Shown: positions 1 to 8,351 of the stretch, in pieces
How positions within the stretch are numbered: the first letter of the stretch is position 1
Layout of the letters: every line of letters begins with the position of its first letter
Assembly: GCA_030753015.1 (NCBI GenBank)
Contig: JASMDC010000008.1
Location: 9,281 to 73,280 of the forward strand
From: Candidatus Undinarchaeales archaeon
GTDB taxonomy: Archaea; SpSt-1190; JASMDC01
DNA length: 64,000 nt
Direction of reading: 5' to 3'
Program-made: the position numbers and the translations under genes
The notes under the pieces: generated by a model
Seen by the model: only the letters and a program-made list of their open reading frames with translations
The model's database searches: none
What the model was told of the DNA's origin: nothing

Positions 1-498
1 GTCGTACCCTTCATCGCGGAGTTCCTTGATGATGCCACGCAGCTCCCACGGAGCGGTGTATGCGGTCTCGTATCCATGGAGGAATGGGACCTCGTTCTCG
101 ATAGCGATATCGATGCCGCATTCGCGAGCGGTGTCGAGGATATCTCGGGCACTTGAAAGGAAGTTCTCTCTTCGTTCAATATAGTCAACACCCTCTGGAG
201 GCATACCCTCGACATGGAGCACCGCCACTTCGGCGTTCCCGGCATAGACGTGGAGCCAGGCCTTTATCGCATCGACGCTCATCTCACGGGTCTCGGGGTC
301 AGGGTCCGTCAGATGGATGTTTCGGAAGGGTAGATGGATCGAGTAGATGTCCCGATCCATGCCGTCCGGGAGGTGGTAGGGGATGATCTCGGCCTCGAAT
401 CCCTCCGCGTTGAGTGATGCGAGACCGGAATCGAGGTCTGGATCGATGGTGGAGGAGACCGTGTATCGAATACCAGGTACCTCGTATCCATCCTCCAC
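1..498 (-). CDS. Xylose-isomerase-like TIM-barrel protein (partial, C-terminus beyond left edge)
   Basis: Only the first 166 residues lie in the window. The reading frame is open to base 1 and alternates strands and helices like the xylose-isomerase-like / AP-endonuclease-2 TIM-barrel superfamily. Strand ends carry likely metal or substrate ligands: IYSIHLPF (His55), VAVLHVEG (His95, Glu97) and DIAIENE (Glu134, Glu136). Members are sugar-phosphate isomerases, epimerases or endonuclease IV relatives; the substrate here cannot be told. The start is taken as GTG at 498 because a TATA box (523-530 read on this strand) lies about 27 nt upstream, giving a leaderless mRNA. Family assignment is inference from fold pattern; the coding frame itself is clear. 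Confidence 0.7.
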   Translation of the reverse strand, partial: MEDGYEVPGIRYTVSSTIDPDLDSGLASLNAEGFEAEIIPYHLPDGMDRDIYSIHLPFRNIHLTDPDPETREMSVDAIKAWLHVYAGNAEVAVLHVEGMPPEGVDYIERRENFLSSARDILDTARECGIDIAIENEVPFLHGYETAYTAPWELRGIIKELRDEGYD

Positions 499-585
499 GG
501 CACTGGCAAGCTTTGTATCTCCTATAAATACCTTTTCCGGGTAAGAGAATATGGGCCTCTTCGGTTCTGACGTGGATGAGTACCC

Positions 586-2004
586 ATGACGCTCGATGTT
601 GCCGTTATCAATCCTCCGCCGCCCACACCGAACTGTATCTCGAAGGAAGGCAGGTGCGCAGGGAGGGGATTCCTGCCCCTTATCCACCTCACACCGTTAT
701 CGCTCCTCTATCCAGCGGCGGTCATCGAGGCCCAAGGTCACACTGTCAGCGTGCATGACGGGATTGCCTACGGTCCGATACCTGCCGATGCTATTGACGC
801 CGACCTCGTTCTTGTCAATGTTTCGCCCGCGTCGTACACCATGGACATGGAGTTCGTCCGTGCCGTGAAGGAACAGAGGAAGGATACTCTTGTAGCGGCC
901 CTGGGCACACTCGCCACAACAAGGCCGGACCGTATACTGGCCGACGGAGCGGACATCGTGCTCCGTGGAGAGATCGAGTCGACCGTCGCCGAGGTCACAC
1001 AACGGCTTGTAAGCGGGAAAAAGCTGGTCGGAGTGCCAGGCCTCTCCCTCCGTTCCGGCAACAGGATCGTACACGGCGCCGATGCTGTTCGTCCGGACCT
1101 GGACGCGCTCCCCTACCCCGCACGACATCTCATCGAACGGGACAAGTACCGGTTCCTCTTCACAGGGGACATCTCAACTTCGGTGCTCACGGGGCGTGGC
1201 TGTCCAAACCAATGCACATTCTGTCCCTCGAGAATCGTCAACGGTACACGGACACGCGACAGGTACCCAAGGTCGATCGTCGAGGAGATACGCTACGTGC
1301 ATGAATCCGATGGCACGAGCCACTTCATCCTGTACTCCGATACGTTCAATGCCTCACGACGGTTCGTTCTCGATCTGTGCGATGAGCTAGTCCGGGAGAA
1401 CATGGGTATCGAGTGGGCCTGCAACAGCAGAGCGGACGGTCTCGATGACGATATATTGGGGCGGATGTCACGTGCGGGGTGCAGGCATATCACGATCGGA
1501 GCCGAGTCAGGTTCCGATGCGATACTTGAACGTGCGTGCAAGGGTGAGACCACGGCCGTGGTCAAGGAGGCCGTCGAGGCGTGTTCACGGGCCGGCATCG
1601 ATGCGTGCATGTATTTCATATTAGGTCTTCCCGGAGAGACACGTGAGACCGTACAAGAGACCATTGACTTCGCGGCATCTCTCAGTACGGATTATGTCAT
1701 GTTCTCCACGGCGACACCGTACATCGGGACGCCCTTCGCGAAAGAGGTCGGCTTCGACAACGACGACCTCGATGTGCCTCGTGACGAGGTCAACGCTATC
1801 GTGGACTCGGATGTCATCGGGATAACGCCTCAGGAGATCGAGGACGCGGTCAAGGAGTCGTATATCAGATTCTACGTGAGGCCGAACACCCTGGCGAACC
1901 ATGCATCACGGATCGTTCGACGCCCCAAGATGTTCGGTTCCACCGTCACTACAGCAGCAGGCATGGCACGGTACGTACTGGGTATGGACGTTTATGATGA
2001 GTGA
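586..2004 (+). CDS. B12-binding-domain radical SAM protein
   Basis: A 472-residue protein in two parts. Residues 1-170 resemble a cobalamin-binding Rossmann domain (VINPPPPT start, then LVNVSP). Residues from about 190 on are a radical SAM barrel with the cluster motif GCPNQCTFC (CxxxCxxC) and typical later segments HITIGAESGSD and FILGLPGET. Known relatives (the large B12-radical SAM class) do methylations, ring contractions and other radical chemistry on cofactors, lipids or peptides; the substrate cannot be named here. It diverges from the TIM-barrel gene. A second member of the class lies at 30774-32243 and is only distantly similar. Confidence 0.9.
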   Translation: MTLDVAVINPPPPTPNCISKEGRCAGRGFLPLIHLTPLSLLYPAAVIEAQGHTVSVHDGIAYGPIPADAIDADLVLVNVSPASYTMDMEFVRAVKEQRKDTLVAALGTLATTRPDRILADGADIVLRGEIESTVAEVTQRLVSGKKLVGVPGLSLRSGNRIVHGADAVRPDLDALPYPARHLIERDKYRFLFTGDISTSVLTGRGCPNQCTFCPSRIVNGTRTRDRYPRSIVEEIRYVHESDGTSHFILYSDTFNASRRFVLDLCDELVRENMGIEWACNSRADGLDDDILGRMSRAGCRHITIGAESGSDAILERACKGETTAVVKEAVEACSRAGIDACMYFILGLPGETRETVQETIDFAASLSTDYVMFSTATPYIGTPFAKEVGFDNDDLDVPRDEVNAIVDSDVIGITPQEIEDAVKESYIRFYVRPNTLANHASRIVRRPKMFGSTVTTAAGMARYVLGMDVYDE

Positions 2005-2022
2005 CCGCCGGGTAGGCATGCG

Positions 2023-3126
2023 TTATCGGCGCCGTCTGATCGACCGCGAAACCCTTACATCATGCCCGTCCAGCTCGAACTCGTCCTCGGCACCATGGTC
2101 CCTGTTAGCGCGCCAGTAGGTGGAGAGGTCCTGTAGGAAATCGGTCGGCTCCCGCAGAGGATCCTCTTCCCACTTGGTGGCCATATCAGCGACCTTGACG
2201 AAGGGGCGATACTTATTGGCATGGTGACCTGACCCGAACTGTATGTCCAGTCCCTTGTCCGAGAGCGTCGGCTTGAAGAAGTTGCAGGCGTACACGTCCG
2301 CACCGGACTCGGGCATGAGCTCCTCGATCGCCTTGAGCGCTGTCCTCTCGACATGTGGATCGAAATCGATGTTGGATACTATGAGGTCGTACTGGACCAT
2401 CTCGCCTTGTGCTTTCTTCTCTGCAAAGGCGTCGTGGTCACCGAGGGCATAGGGTTTAAGGTCATCACTGCGCTCGAACCTGACCGCTGCAATGCGTACG
2501 TACCAGTCCTTTCCGATGCGCTCCTTGTAGGCGTCATCGATGCAGATGAACGAATCGTGCTCACCCAGGTGATGCTTGAGGCCACCGGAGCTCTCCACTC
2601 GTTCTCGGACCTGTTGGACTGAATAGGGTCGGGCGGTTGGAGTGGTCGTCTGTCCAGCTTGTTCGACCTCGTCCCATTTGACAGACCGTCCGACGACGCG
2701 GTAGCCTTCGGCTTGGCGCTCCACATCCTCACCGGTCGGATACAATGCGATGGGTTCGTTGCTCAGGCCGAGCTTTGAGATCCTCTTCATGTCCTTTTGT
2801 AGGTCACGGTCCTTGGGTATGTGGGAGTAGATCCTGATGACCCCGAGCTCACCCTCGGAATCTGTGTACACACAGTCGACGTTGCCCCAGGTCGAAGTGG
2901 ACATACGCTTGAGGTCCACGCCGAAGGCCATTGAATCGACGTCCTTACCGACGATCGATGATGCGTCGTCGACGAGCTCGTCGATGAGACCGTCCTTGCT
3001 CTCGGCATAGGTCGACGCGGAGACCGCGGCCGTGATGAGATGCGGTTTATCGGAGTACGGGACGAGCTTACGCTCGAGGTAATCCTCACCCTCGGGCTCG
3101 AGCTCATCGAGTCCTCCGTACAGCAT
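2023..3126 (-). CDS. Conserved-looking hypothetical protein, 367 aa
   Basis: Not recognised. The frame stays open further upstream, but I start it at the ATG at 3126 (MLYGGLDELE) because a TATA box at 3153-3160 lies 27 nt upstream, which would make the mRNA leaderless. The product is acidic and soluble, with no signal peptide or membrane segment. The N-terminal third looks like an alpha/beta domain (PHLITAAVSASTYAESKDG, then SMAFGVDLKRMS). The C-terminal half has strands such as YDLIVSNIDFDPH and DVYACNFFKPTLSDKG. A Thr/Pro-rich patch near residue 185 may separate the two domains. It stands alone, convergent with the radical SAM gene 18 nt away. No function is proposed. Confidence 0.75.
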   Translation of the reverse strand: MLYGGLDELEPEGEDYLERKLVPYSDKPHLITAAVSASTYAESKDGLIDELVDDASSIVGKDVDSMAFGVDLKRMSTSTWGNVDCVYTDSEGELGVIRIYSHIPKDRDLQKDMKRISKLGLSNEPIALYPTGEDVERQAEGYRVVGRSVKWDEVEQAGQTTTPTARPYSVQQVRERVESSGGLKHHLGEHDSFICIDDAYKERIGKDWYVRIAAVRFERSDDLKPYALGDHDAFAEKKAQGEMVQYDLIVSNIDFDPHVERTALKAIEELMPESGADVYACNFFKPTLSDKGLDIQFGSGHHANKYRPFVKVADMATKWEEDPLREPTDFLQDLSTYWRANRDHGAEDEFELDGHDVRVSRSIRRRR

Positions 3127-3152
3127 GATGATGTAACGTGCCCCTTTACCTG

Positions 3153-3160
3153 TATTTATA
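3153..3160 (-). promoter_or_regulatory. TATA box for the 2023-3126 gene
   Basis: TATAAATA read on the minus strand, 27 nt upstream of the chosen ATG. This is archaeal core-promoter spacing and is the reason for preferring the downstream start. Confidence 0.65.
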
Positions 3161-3264
3161 CGTTCCCACGGGCCAGTAGTATCACGATGGTGATTATCTC
3201 CCAATTAGATAATGAGCAATGAGAAATAAGTACGGAGAAGGCTCTAGGAGAATAAGGTTGAGAA

Positions 3265-3281
3265 GGAGGGAAAATCCCTCC
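3265..3281 (-). terminator. Hairpin just downstream of tRNA-Tyr
   Basis: A perfect 7-bp inverted repeat (GGAGGGA / TCCCTCC) with a 3-nt loop, starting about 10 nt after the tRNA 3' end on its strand. It may be part of 3' trailer processing or termination. It has no long T-run, so a terminator role is inferred. Confidence 0.4.
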
Positions 3282-3290
3282 CCCTCTGTA

Positions 3291-3408
3291 TCCCGCCGCC
3301 CGGATTTGAACTGGGGACATCTCGGTTGCTGTACGAACACCCGCTACCAGCAAGCACGCATGGTGCTCGCCTACAGCCGAGCGCTCTGCCAGACTGAGCT
3401 ACGGCGGG
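3291..3408 (-). tRNA. trnY: tRNA-Tyr (anticodon GTA) with an intron of about 44 nt
   Basis: The acceptor stem CCCGCCG/CGGCGGG (3402-3408 with 3292-3298) closes the molecule, with discriminator A at 3291 and no encoded CCA. The D-arm (GCTC..GAGC), T-loop (TTCAAAT) and anticodon stem CTCGG/CCGAG are present. The anticodon loop reads CTGTAG, then about 44 extra bases, then A, which puts an intron at the canonical archaeal position after base 37. Removing it leaves a 74-nt tRNA. One A-C mismatch sits in the T stem. A TATA-like TTTAAA about 30 nt upstream (near 3437-3442) provides the promoter. Archaeal introns of this kind are cut by the tRNA splicing endonuclease at a bulge-helix-bulge. Confidence 0.92.
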
Positions 3409-3447
3409 ACTGGCAGACATTTCGAGGGCACATAGGTTTAAATAAGC

Positions 3448-5016
3448 TTACTCCTCGGCAGCGCCTTCCCACGATACGGGATTGGACTCAATATCGATCT
3501 TCCTCCCATCAGGTCGGCTGTGGAGGATCCGTGCAGGGGGAAGGTCAACGGTGCCGATGACCTCGATGACGCTCGTCATCGAATAAGAGAACACACGTTC
3601 CTCCTTCGGCTCCAGTCTTTCGACGGTCCATATCACTTCGGTCCACTGTTCACCTCGTTGGATGGTGGTCGGTTTGAGCGTTGGGAACGAACGAGAGATC
3701 TTTGCCATGAGAGGAACACGATCGATCACGCTCACGTTCGCGATAGCACGCTCAGAGAAGTTGCGCAGGTGGATCGAGATGGACGCATATTCCTCACCCC
3801 TCTTGTTCTTCTTGATGGATATCTCTTTCTCGAGCGTGAGCGCCCTGCTGGTCTGGAGTACGAAGATTGCTGCGAGCACGATAGCCACGGTCACAGCGAG
3901 GAAGGGAATGTATGACACTTCTATGTGTACCTCTGCTTCTTGGAGAGGATCGAGGGAAACATCCCATACGTACAGGTAAGCATTACGTTCAGAGACCTTG
4001 CGGGTAGGACGGGGCTCTGCAATGGTGAAGATGTCGAGGTACCACGGGATGCGCTCTTGAACAGGGTACACCGTGGGCGTATTACCCTTGTTGCGTAACC
4101 TGTAAGTCGTCTTCTTACGCATCATCTCCTTTTCGATGACTGGGAAAACATCTACACCGCTCTTGATACCGACTGTGAAACCAAGGCTCTCTGGACCAAT
4201 GGTGAGACCTCCGGCCATGACCGAGACTGTGATCGTGTAGTCGCCGGGGACGATGTCCCGTTCGAGCGTCACCGAGTGAGAGGCGCTCAATGTCCCACCA
4301 TCCTTGTGCACGGTAACAGGCGTTCTTCTGATGATGGGGGGGATTATATCGCCATGGATGTCAACTATCTGCACGTCGACATCGAGACTACCTACTTCGA
4401 TGTTAACGGCGTTCTCGACGATAATGTCGATATCGATACCCTCTTCGGGATAGAAGGGTCCGGGGTTACGGAGCGAAAGGCTAAGCGAAGGATTGAACAC
4501 CGGCTCTGGTGTTGGAACAGGCGTGGGCGTGGGCGTGACAACGACGACTGTTACCTCAACTCGTTCGATGACCTCGGGGGTCGGTTCTGGAGGTGGTGGC
4601 GGGAGGACCTGGACATAGAACTCGTCCTCAGAACGGGATTCAGCGACGAGGTTGCGGCTCGCATTGTAATGACGAGCTATCATTGAAACGGAGAACGCAT
4701 AGGTATAAGACCGCGTCCCGTTGGGTGGGAGGATACTGAGGATATTCTTCCCCCTGCGACCGCCAGATGCCAATGTGAACGAATGGTCCATACTTGGCCG
4801 GACCCAGGTGGGGTGGGAGCCTTTAGGCGTGAGGACGATCTCCATTGAACCATTGTAGCGGTTCTCGACCACGACCTCATAGGTCGCATCTTCGCCAGCC
4901 ATGACGGCGCCCTTCATGGCCTTTACTGACAATCTCACGGAGTCGACCGTCTCGACCGATGCGCAGAGTGTAACGAGCGCCAGCGCAAGAGCGAACAGGA
5001 GGCGTGCCCGATGCAT
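3448..5016 (-). CDS. Secreted/membrane Ig-like surface protein with proline linker and C-terminal TM
   Basis: 522 residues. Residues 1-24 form a signal peptide (MHRARLLFALALALVTLCAS). An Ig-like beta domain follows, then a Pro/Thr linker around 150-175 (PTPTPVPTPEP), a second beta domain, a membrane segment near 372-392 (IPFLAVTVAIVLAAIFVLQ) and a charged beta-rich C-terminal domain. The layout suggests an extracellular stalk held in the membrane with the last domain inside, like CARDB/DUF11-type S-layer-associated proteins; exact function is unknown. A TATA element at about 5039-5045 places the ATG at 5016 at a leaderless start. It lies 67 nt downstream of the lipoprotein pair and may be co-transcribed or separately started. 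Confidence 0.8.
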   Translation of the reverse strand: MHRARLLFALALALVTLCASVETVDSVRLSVKAMKGAVMAGEDATYEVVVENRYNGSMEIVLTPKGSHPTWVRPSMDHSFTLASGGRRGKNILSILPPNGTRSYTYAFSVSMIARHYNASRNLVAESRSEDEFYVQVLPPPPPEPTPEVIERVEVTVVVVTPTPTPVPTPEPVFNPSLSLSLRNPGPFYPEEGIDIDIIVENAVNIEVGSLDVDVQIVDIHGDIIPPIIRRTPVTVHKDGGTLSASHSVTLERDIVPGDYTITVSVMAGGLTIGPESLGFTVGIKSGVDVFPVIEKEMMRKKTTYRLRNKGNTPTVYPVQERIPWYLDIFTIAEPRPTRKVSERNAYLYVWDVSLDPLQEAEVHIEVSYIPFLAVTVAIVLAAIFVLQTSRALTLEKEISIKKNKRGEEYASISIHLRNFSERAIANVSVIDRVPLMAKISRSFPTLKPTTIQRGEQWTEVIWTVERLEPKEERVFSYSMTSVIEVIGTVDLPPARILHSRPDGRKIDIESNPVSWEGAAEE

Positions 5017-5083
5017 CGGGCGCGAATGGGTACCGAAGCTTTAAATTCTTACCCGGGGTCGCGGTCCGTCGGTTCTGCCTGTT

Positions 5084-6022
5084 CTACCCTGTCAGGGAGT
5101 AGGACACCTCGACGTCCCTGTCCTGATAGAGCCAGACTCCTTCGAGAGAGACCGTTATGGCCTTCTGCGTGCCGCGGAGGTTGCTGAGAGAGCTCTCCTT
5201 CAGTGGGAGGATGATCCGGACCTGGAACTCGTCGTTGTCAAACGAGACGTTCTCGAGCGTCACCTTGTTGTCCAGAATCTTGCACATCTTAGTAGACGTG
5301 GCATCCTCGTACTCACACGTGCTCTTGGCGAGGTCGAAGTCGTCGGCCCTGGGCACATTGATGATGAGCTGGGGGATCTTGTCCTCGAGCACACCGCTGT
5401 TATCGGTGATGCCTTTCTTGACGGTGATCTCGATCGACACCTCGGCATCCTTGTCGAGGGGGACCTCCTGCGGATCTACCTCGATGACGATTGGGACGAT
5501 CTCGGACTCAGTAGTCGTGGAACCGCTCTCTTTCGTGTCAGCGGAATCAGAGATCTTGAACGTGTTGGCGGCCTTTACAGATGTCTTGTACTTGATTCGC
5601 ACCTTCAGCTTTTCGGGGTTCATGGCGGGAACGAAATCGGTCTTTGCCTTTACCGCGACGGTCCACTTCTCATCGTCCTCGTCGCCGTTCTTCATGTTGA
5701 GGGCGATGGTCTTCCACATGTTGCCCTTGTCAATCTCCATGTTCACGGGATCCGTGAGCACAAGAGCCTTCACATCCTCGATAGCGTCAAGAAGTCCGTT
5801 CTTGACAGAGATCTTAAGCTTGATACGGTCACCGGGCTCGGGATTGGAGGGCACGACGGAGGACGTCACTTCTACCTTTCCTGCGAAGATACCACCTTTA
5901 GTGGTACCGGTACCGCTACCCGTGCCCGTACCTCCGCCACCCGTGGGATCAGTGCATCCTGCCATGAGCAACAGCCCGCAGAGCACGACCATGATTATCC
6001 CAATGTCCTTCAGTGATGCCAT
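5084..6022 (-). CDS. Lipoprotein, beta-sandwich paralog A
   Basis: 312 residues with a classical lipoprotein signal (VVLCGLLLMAGC, Cys23), a Gly/Thr/Ser linker, then two all-beta domains. The stretch VKNGLLDAIEDVKA, the Asn-Gly-Asp segment NMKNGDEDDEKW and the QEVPLDKDAEVSIEI segment recur almost unchanged in the neighbouring 6034-6981 product, so the two are tandem duplicates. It would be lipid-anchored on the outer face of the membrane. The domains look like CARDB/Ig folds, which often bind partners or wall polymers. The gene starts 11 nt after its paralog ends, so they form one operon. Confidence 0.82.
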   Translation of the reverse strand: MASLKDIGIIMVVLCGLLLMAGCTDPTGGGGTGTGSGTGTTKGGIFAGKVEVTSSVVPSNPEPGDRIKLKISVKNGLLDAIEDVKALVLTDPVNMEIDKGNMWKTIALNMKNGDEDDEKWTVAVKAKTDFVPAMNPEKLKVRIKYKTSVKAANTFKISDSADTKESGSTTTESEIVPIVIEVDPQEVPLDKDAEVSIEITVKKGITDNSGVLEDKIPQLIINVPRADDFDLAKSTCEYEDATSTKMCKILDNKVTLENVSFDNDEFQVRIILPLKESSLSNLRGTQKAITVSLEGVWLYQDRDVEVSYSLTG

Positions 6023-6033
6023 CCTAGGTCACC

Positions 6034-6981
6034 TCAATCCGTAAGGTCGTACGACAACGATATCGTCGTATCCTTGTAGAGTTTAATCCTATTGATGCCG
6101 ACCCGGACCAAGCGCTCAGTACCACGCATCTCGTTGAGCGAGGATTCCTTCATGGGGAGCACGATGTGAACGCTCAACTCCTCGGAATGGAACTTGACGT
6201 CCTCCAGAGTGATAGAACCACCGGACAAGGAGCAGGTCTTTGTCTCTGCCTGGTCCTCGTACGTACACGTAGGTGTGTCGAAGTCGCCGACATCGGGGAT
6301 CTCTATCACAATCTGTTCGATGCTGTCAAGGAGGACACCGCTGGTCTCGTCAGCTCCCTTGAGCACCTTGATGTCGATGACGACCTCCTCATCCTTGTCG
6401 AGCGGGATGATGCTCGGATCTACTTCGATGGTAACGGGTACGATTGAGGAAGTTGAAGTGGCCTTATCGCGTGTACCGCCATCTGGAGTGTCCGCGATGC
6501 CGAACTTCGTGGCGGCATGCACGGATGTCGAGTAGGTAGTCCGCACCTTGATCTCTTCGGGATTGTTATCAGGCACGAACTCGCCGCGGTCCTTGACCGT
6601 CATACGCCATTTGGCGTCACCGTCGTCGCCGTTCTTCAATGTCGAGTCCACGGTCTTGAGCATTTCCCTGTCTGTGATATCGACGTTAGCGGGATTCGAT
6701 AGGATCTTGGCCTTCACGTCCTCGATATCATCGAGAAGACCGTTCTTCACCGTGAGGGTCATGCCTATTCGTTCCTTTGGCTTCGGGCTATCCTTGTCGA
6801 GCTCGATGGAAACGCTGACGGCCTCGCCAACGGATACAGGATCGCCGGGCTTCACGGTCGATGAGCCGCCCGAACTACCACCGGAGCCCGGTACTTTCGG
6901 TTCACTGTCCACCTTCTCGCACCCTGCGAAAAACACCAAAGTACATATGACAAATATAGCGGTAATCCTATCAGTTCTCAT
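6034..6981 (-). CDS. Lipoprotein, beta-sandwich paralog B
   Basis: 315 residues. The signal ends in the lipobox VFFAGC (Cys20), followed by a Gly/Ser-rich tether and two beta domains. It is homologous along its whole length to the downstream 5084-6022 product (shared VKNGLLDDIEDVKA, IPLDKDEEVVIDI, GVLLDSIEQIVIEIP and a final stretch of the type LYKDTTISLSY). Its start overlaps the stop of the upstream membrane protein by 4 nt (ATGA), so translation is probably coupled. Function is unknown; the context is a surface-protein operon running from 8267 down to 3448. Confidence 0.82.
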   Translation of the reverse strand: MRTDRITAIFVICTLVFFAGCEKVDSEPKVPGSGGSSGGSSTVKPGDPVSVGEAVSVSIELDKDSPKPKERIGMTLTVKNGLLDDIEDVKAKILSNPANVDITDREMLKTVDSTLKNGDDGDAKWRMTVKDRGEFVPDNNPEEIKVRTTYSTSVHAATKFGIADTPDGGTRDKATSTSSIVPVTIEVDPSIIPLDKDEEVVIDIKVLKGADETSGVLLDSIEQIVIEIPDVGDFDTPTCTYEDQAETKTCSLSGGSITLEDVKFHSEELSVHIVLPMKESSLNEMRGTERLVRVGINRIKLYKDTTISLSYDLTD

Positions 6982-8267
6982 ATCATTCTCACCTCAAGGG
7001 TCCCAAGATACACCGTCCCATTTGAGACTAGTTGAATATTGTTGTGTCCGGATATTAAATATGTTGGGTTTATTGGTAGATTTACCTTTCCTTGTTCCGC
7101 TTCTCCCTTGATTATTGACCTGCTCCCTTCACGGTTCATGATATACACGGTCAGCCAGCTCCGCTTTTTTGCCTGGCTCACGTCGAGCGATAAGGATAGT
7201 CCGCGCTGGTTACGCTTCAGCTCGTAGATCTCCTGACTTGTGAGGTTGAACTCGTAGGACGCCTCAGGGGCGACCTTGGGCGAGTAGAACACGATAAGCT
7301 CGATGTCACCAAGATGATAGCTCCCACCCTCTCCGGATGAGAACGTGATTGTGTTCATCGTATGGAGCATGTTCCGTGGTAAGGAGAAGTCGATCGTGTA
7401 CGGTGGCGCGGTCTTTTCGCGGACCCTGCCCGTGAAAACGATGTAGTCGTTGATAGCGATACTGAGCTCGCCTGTCGGGTCCGCCTGGCCGACGCTGAAC
7501 ACGAGCCTGCCTTTCACCCATCCCTTGATCTCCCGTCGCGAGAGGGCGAAGCGCTTCTTGTCGCTGACAACCTGCCCCTTCCTGCTGGCTAGGGTCAGTC
7601 CGGAGAGGATATAGGTGGTCGGGGACCACACTCGCCATCCGCTCCCGGACGCGTCGACGTCGATCCGGTTCTCCCCGTTCTTGAGCAGATGTGCGAACTG
7701 AAGAGGATCGATGCCGTACTCACCAGTATCGGTGACCTGTGACCAGATGACCTTGTCGTTGAGGCGTATGACGAGCCGACCGTTACGGTTGGTGGAGAGG
7801 ACCGTGAAATTGAGCCGGCTGCCGATAAGCTGGTCGAAGTTCTCACGTGACAGGGTGAAATGCGCCTTGTGGACGCTCTCTGTCATCACACCGCGGGAGA
7901 CCTCTAGCGGTCCGGTCATGGTAAGAAGGGATACAGCACCGCCCTTGTTCTTTATGTACGCCTCGTAATGGTGTGAGGGTGGTGTCGCCTCGAGGTCCAC
8001 CGAGACCGATCGGACGGTGTACTCGGATCCGATGGGGCCGATGGTCGTCCGGAGTATCAATCCCGTCGAAGGATCTCGCTCGACATCGTCCTCCGGATCC
8101 TCCTCGTCCGGTAGTTCACGAACAGCAGGCGTCGGTACGGGCGACGCGAGGGCGACGTTATCGTCCGGGACCATGGTACCGAACCGTAGGAATACGAGTA
8201 GGATTGACAACACGAGGAGCAGGAGGCCCGCGTTAACCAGGTCCCTTCGTATCCCCTCGAGCGCCAT
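6978..8267 (-). CDS. Membrane-anchored extracellular beta-rich protein, first gene of surface operon
   Basis: 429 residues. An N-terminal membrane anchor (about residues 12-32, LVNAGLLLLVLSILLVFLRF) is followed by an acidic Pro-containing linker and then about 350 residues of beta-sandwich sequence with repeated segments ending in LVIRLNDKVIW, LSIAINDYIVF and TVYIMNREG. These look like three related jelly-roll domains, perhaps glycan-binding; that is inference. The last codons overlap the next gene by 4 nt. The TATA-like palindromic element at 8301-8312 lies upstream and probably also serves the divergent pelota gene. Confidence 0.8.
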   Translation of the reverse strand: MALEGIRRDLVNAGLLLLVLSILLVFLRFGTMVPDDNVALASPVPTPAVRELPDEEDPEDDVERDPSTGLILRTTIGPIGSEYTVRSVSVDLEATPPSHHYEAYIKNKGGAVSLLTMTGPLEVSRGVMTESVHKAHFTLSRENFDQLIGSRLNFTVLSTNRNGRLVIRLNDKVIWSQVTDTGEYGIDPLQFAHLLKNGENRIDVDASGSGWRVWSPTTYILSGLTLASRKGQVVSDKKRFALSRREIKGWVKGRLVFSVGQADPTGELSIAINDYIVFTGRVREKTAPPYTIDFSLPRNMLHTMNTITFSSGEGGSYHLGDIELIVFYSPKVAPEASYEFNLTSQEIYELKRNQRGLSLSLDVSQAKKRSWLTVYIMNREGSRSIIKGEAEQGKVNLPINPTYLISGHNNIQLVSNGTVYLGTLEVRMI

Positions 8268-8300
8268 TATTCGGTACCGTTAATAAAAGAGTGTGATGTT

Positions 8301-8312
8301 CCTTTTTATAGG
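8301..8312. promoter_or_regulatory. Near-palindromic TATA element between divergent transcription units
   Basis: CCTTTTTATAGG reads as a TATA box on either strand (CCTATAAAAAGG on minus). It is 34 nt from the 8267 ATG and 40 nt from the 8352 GTG, so both would have short leaders. The pelota leader also carries a Shine-Dalgarno sequence. Confidence 0.5.
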
Positions 8313-8351
8313 TGCAGTGTCTGTGATATTCAAGGATGGAGGTGAAAGCAG

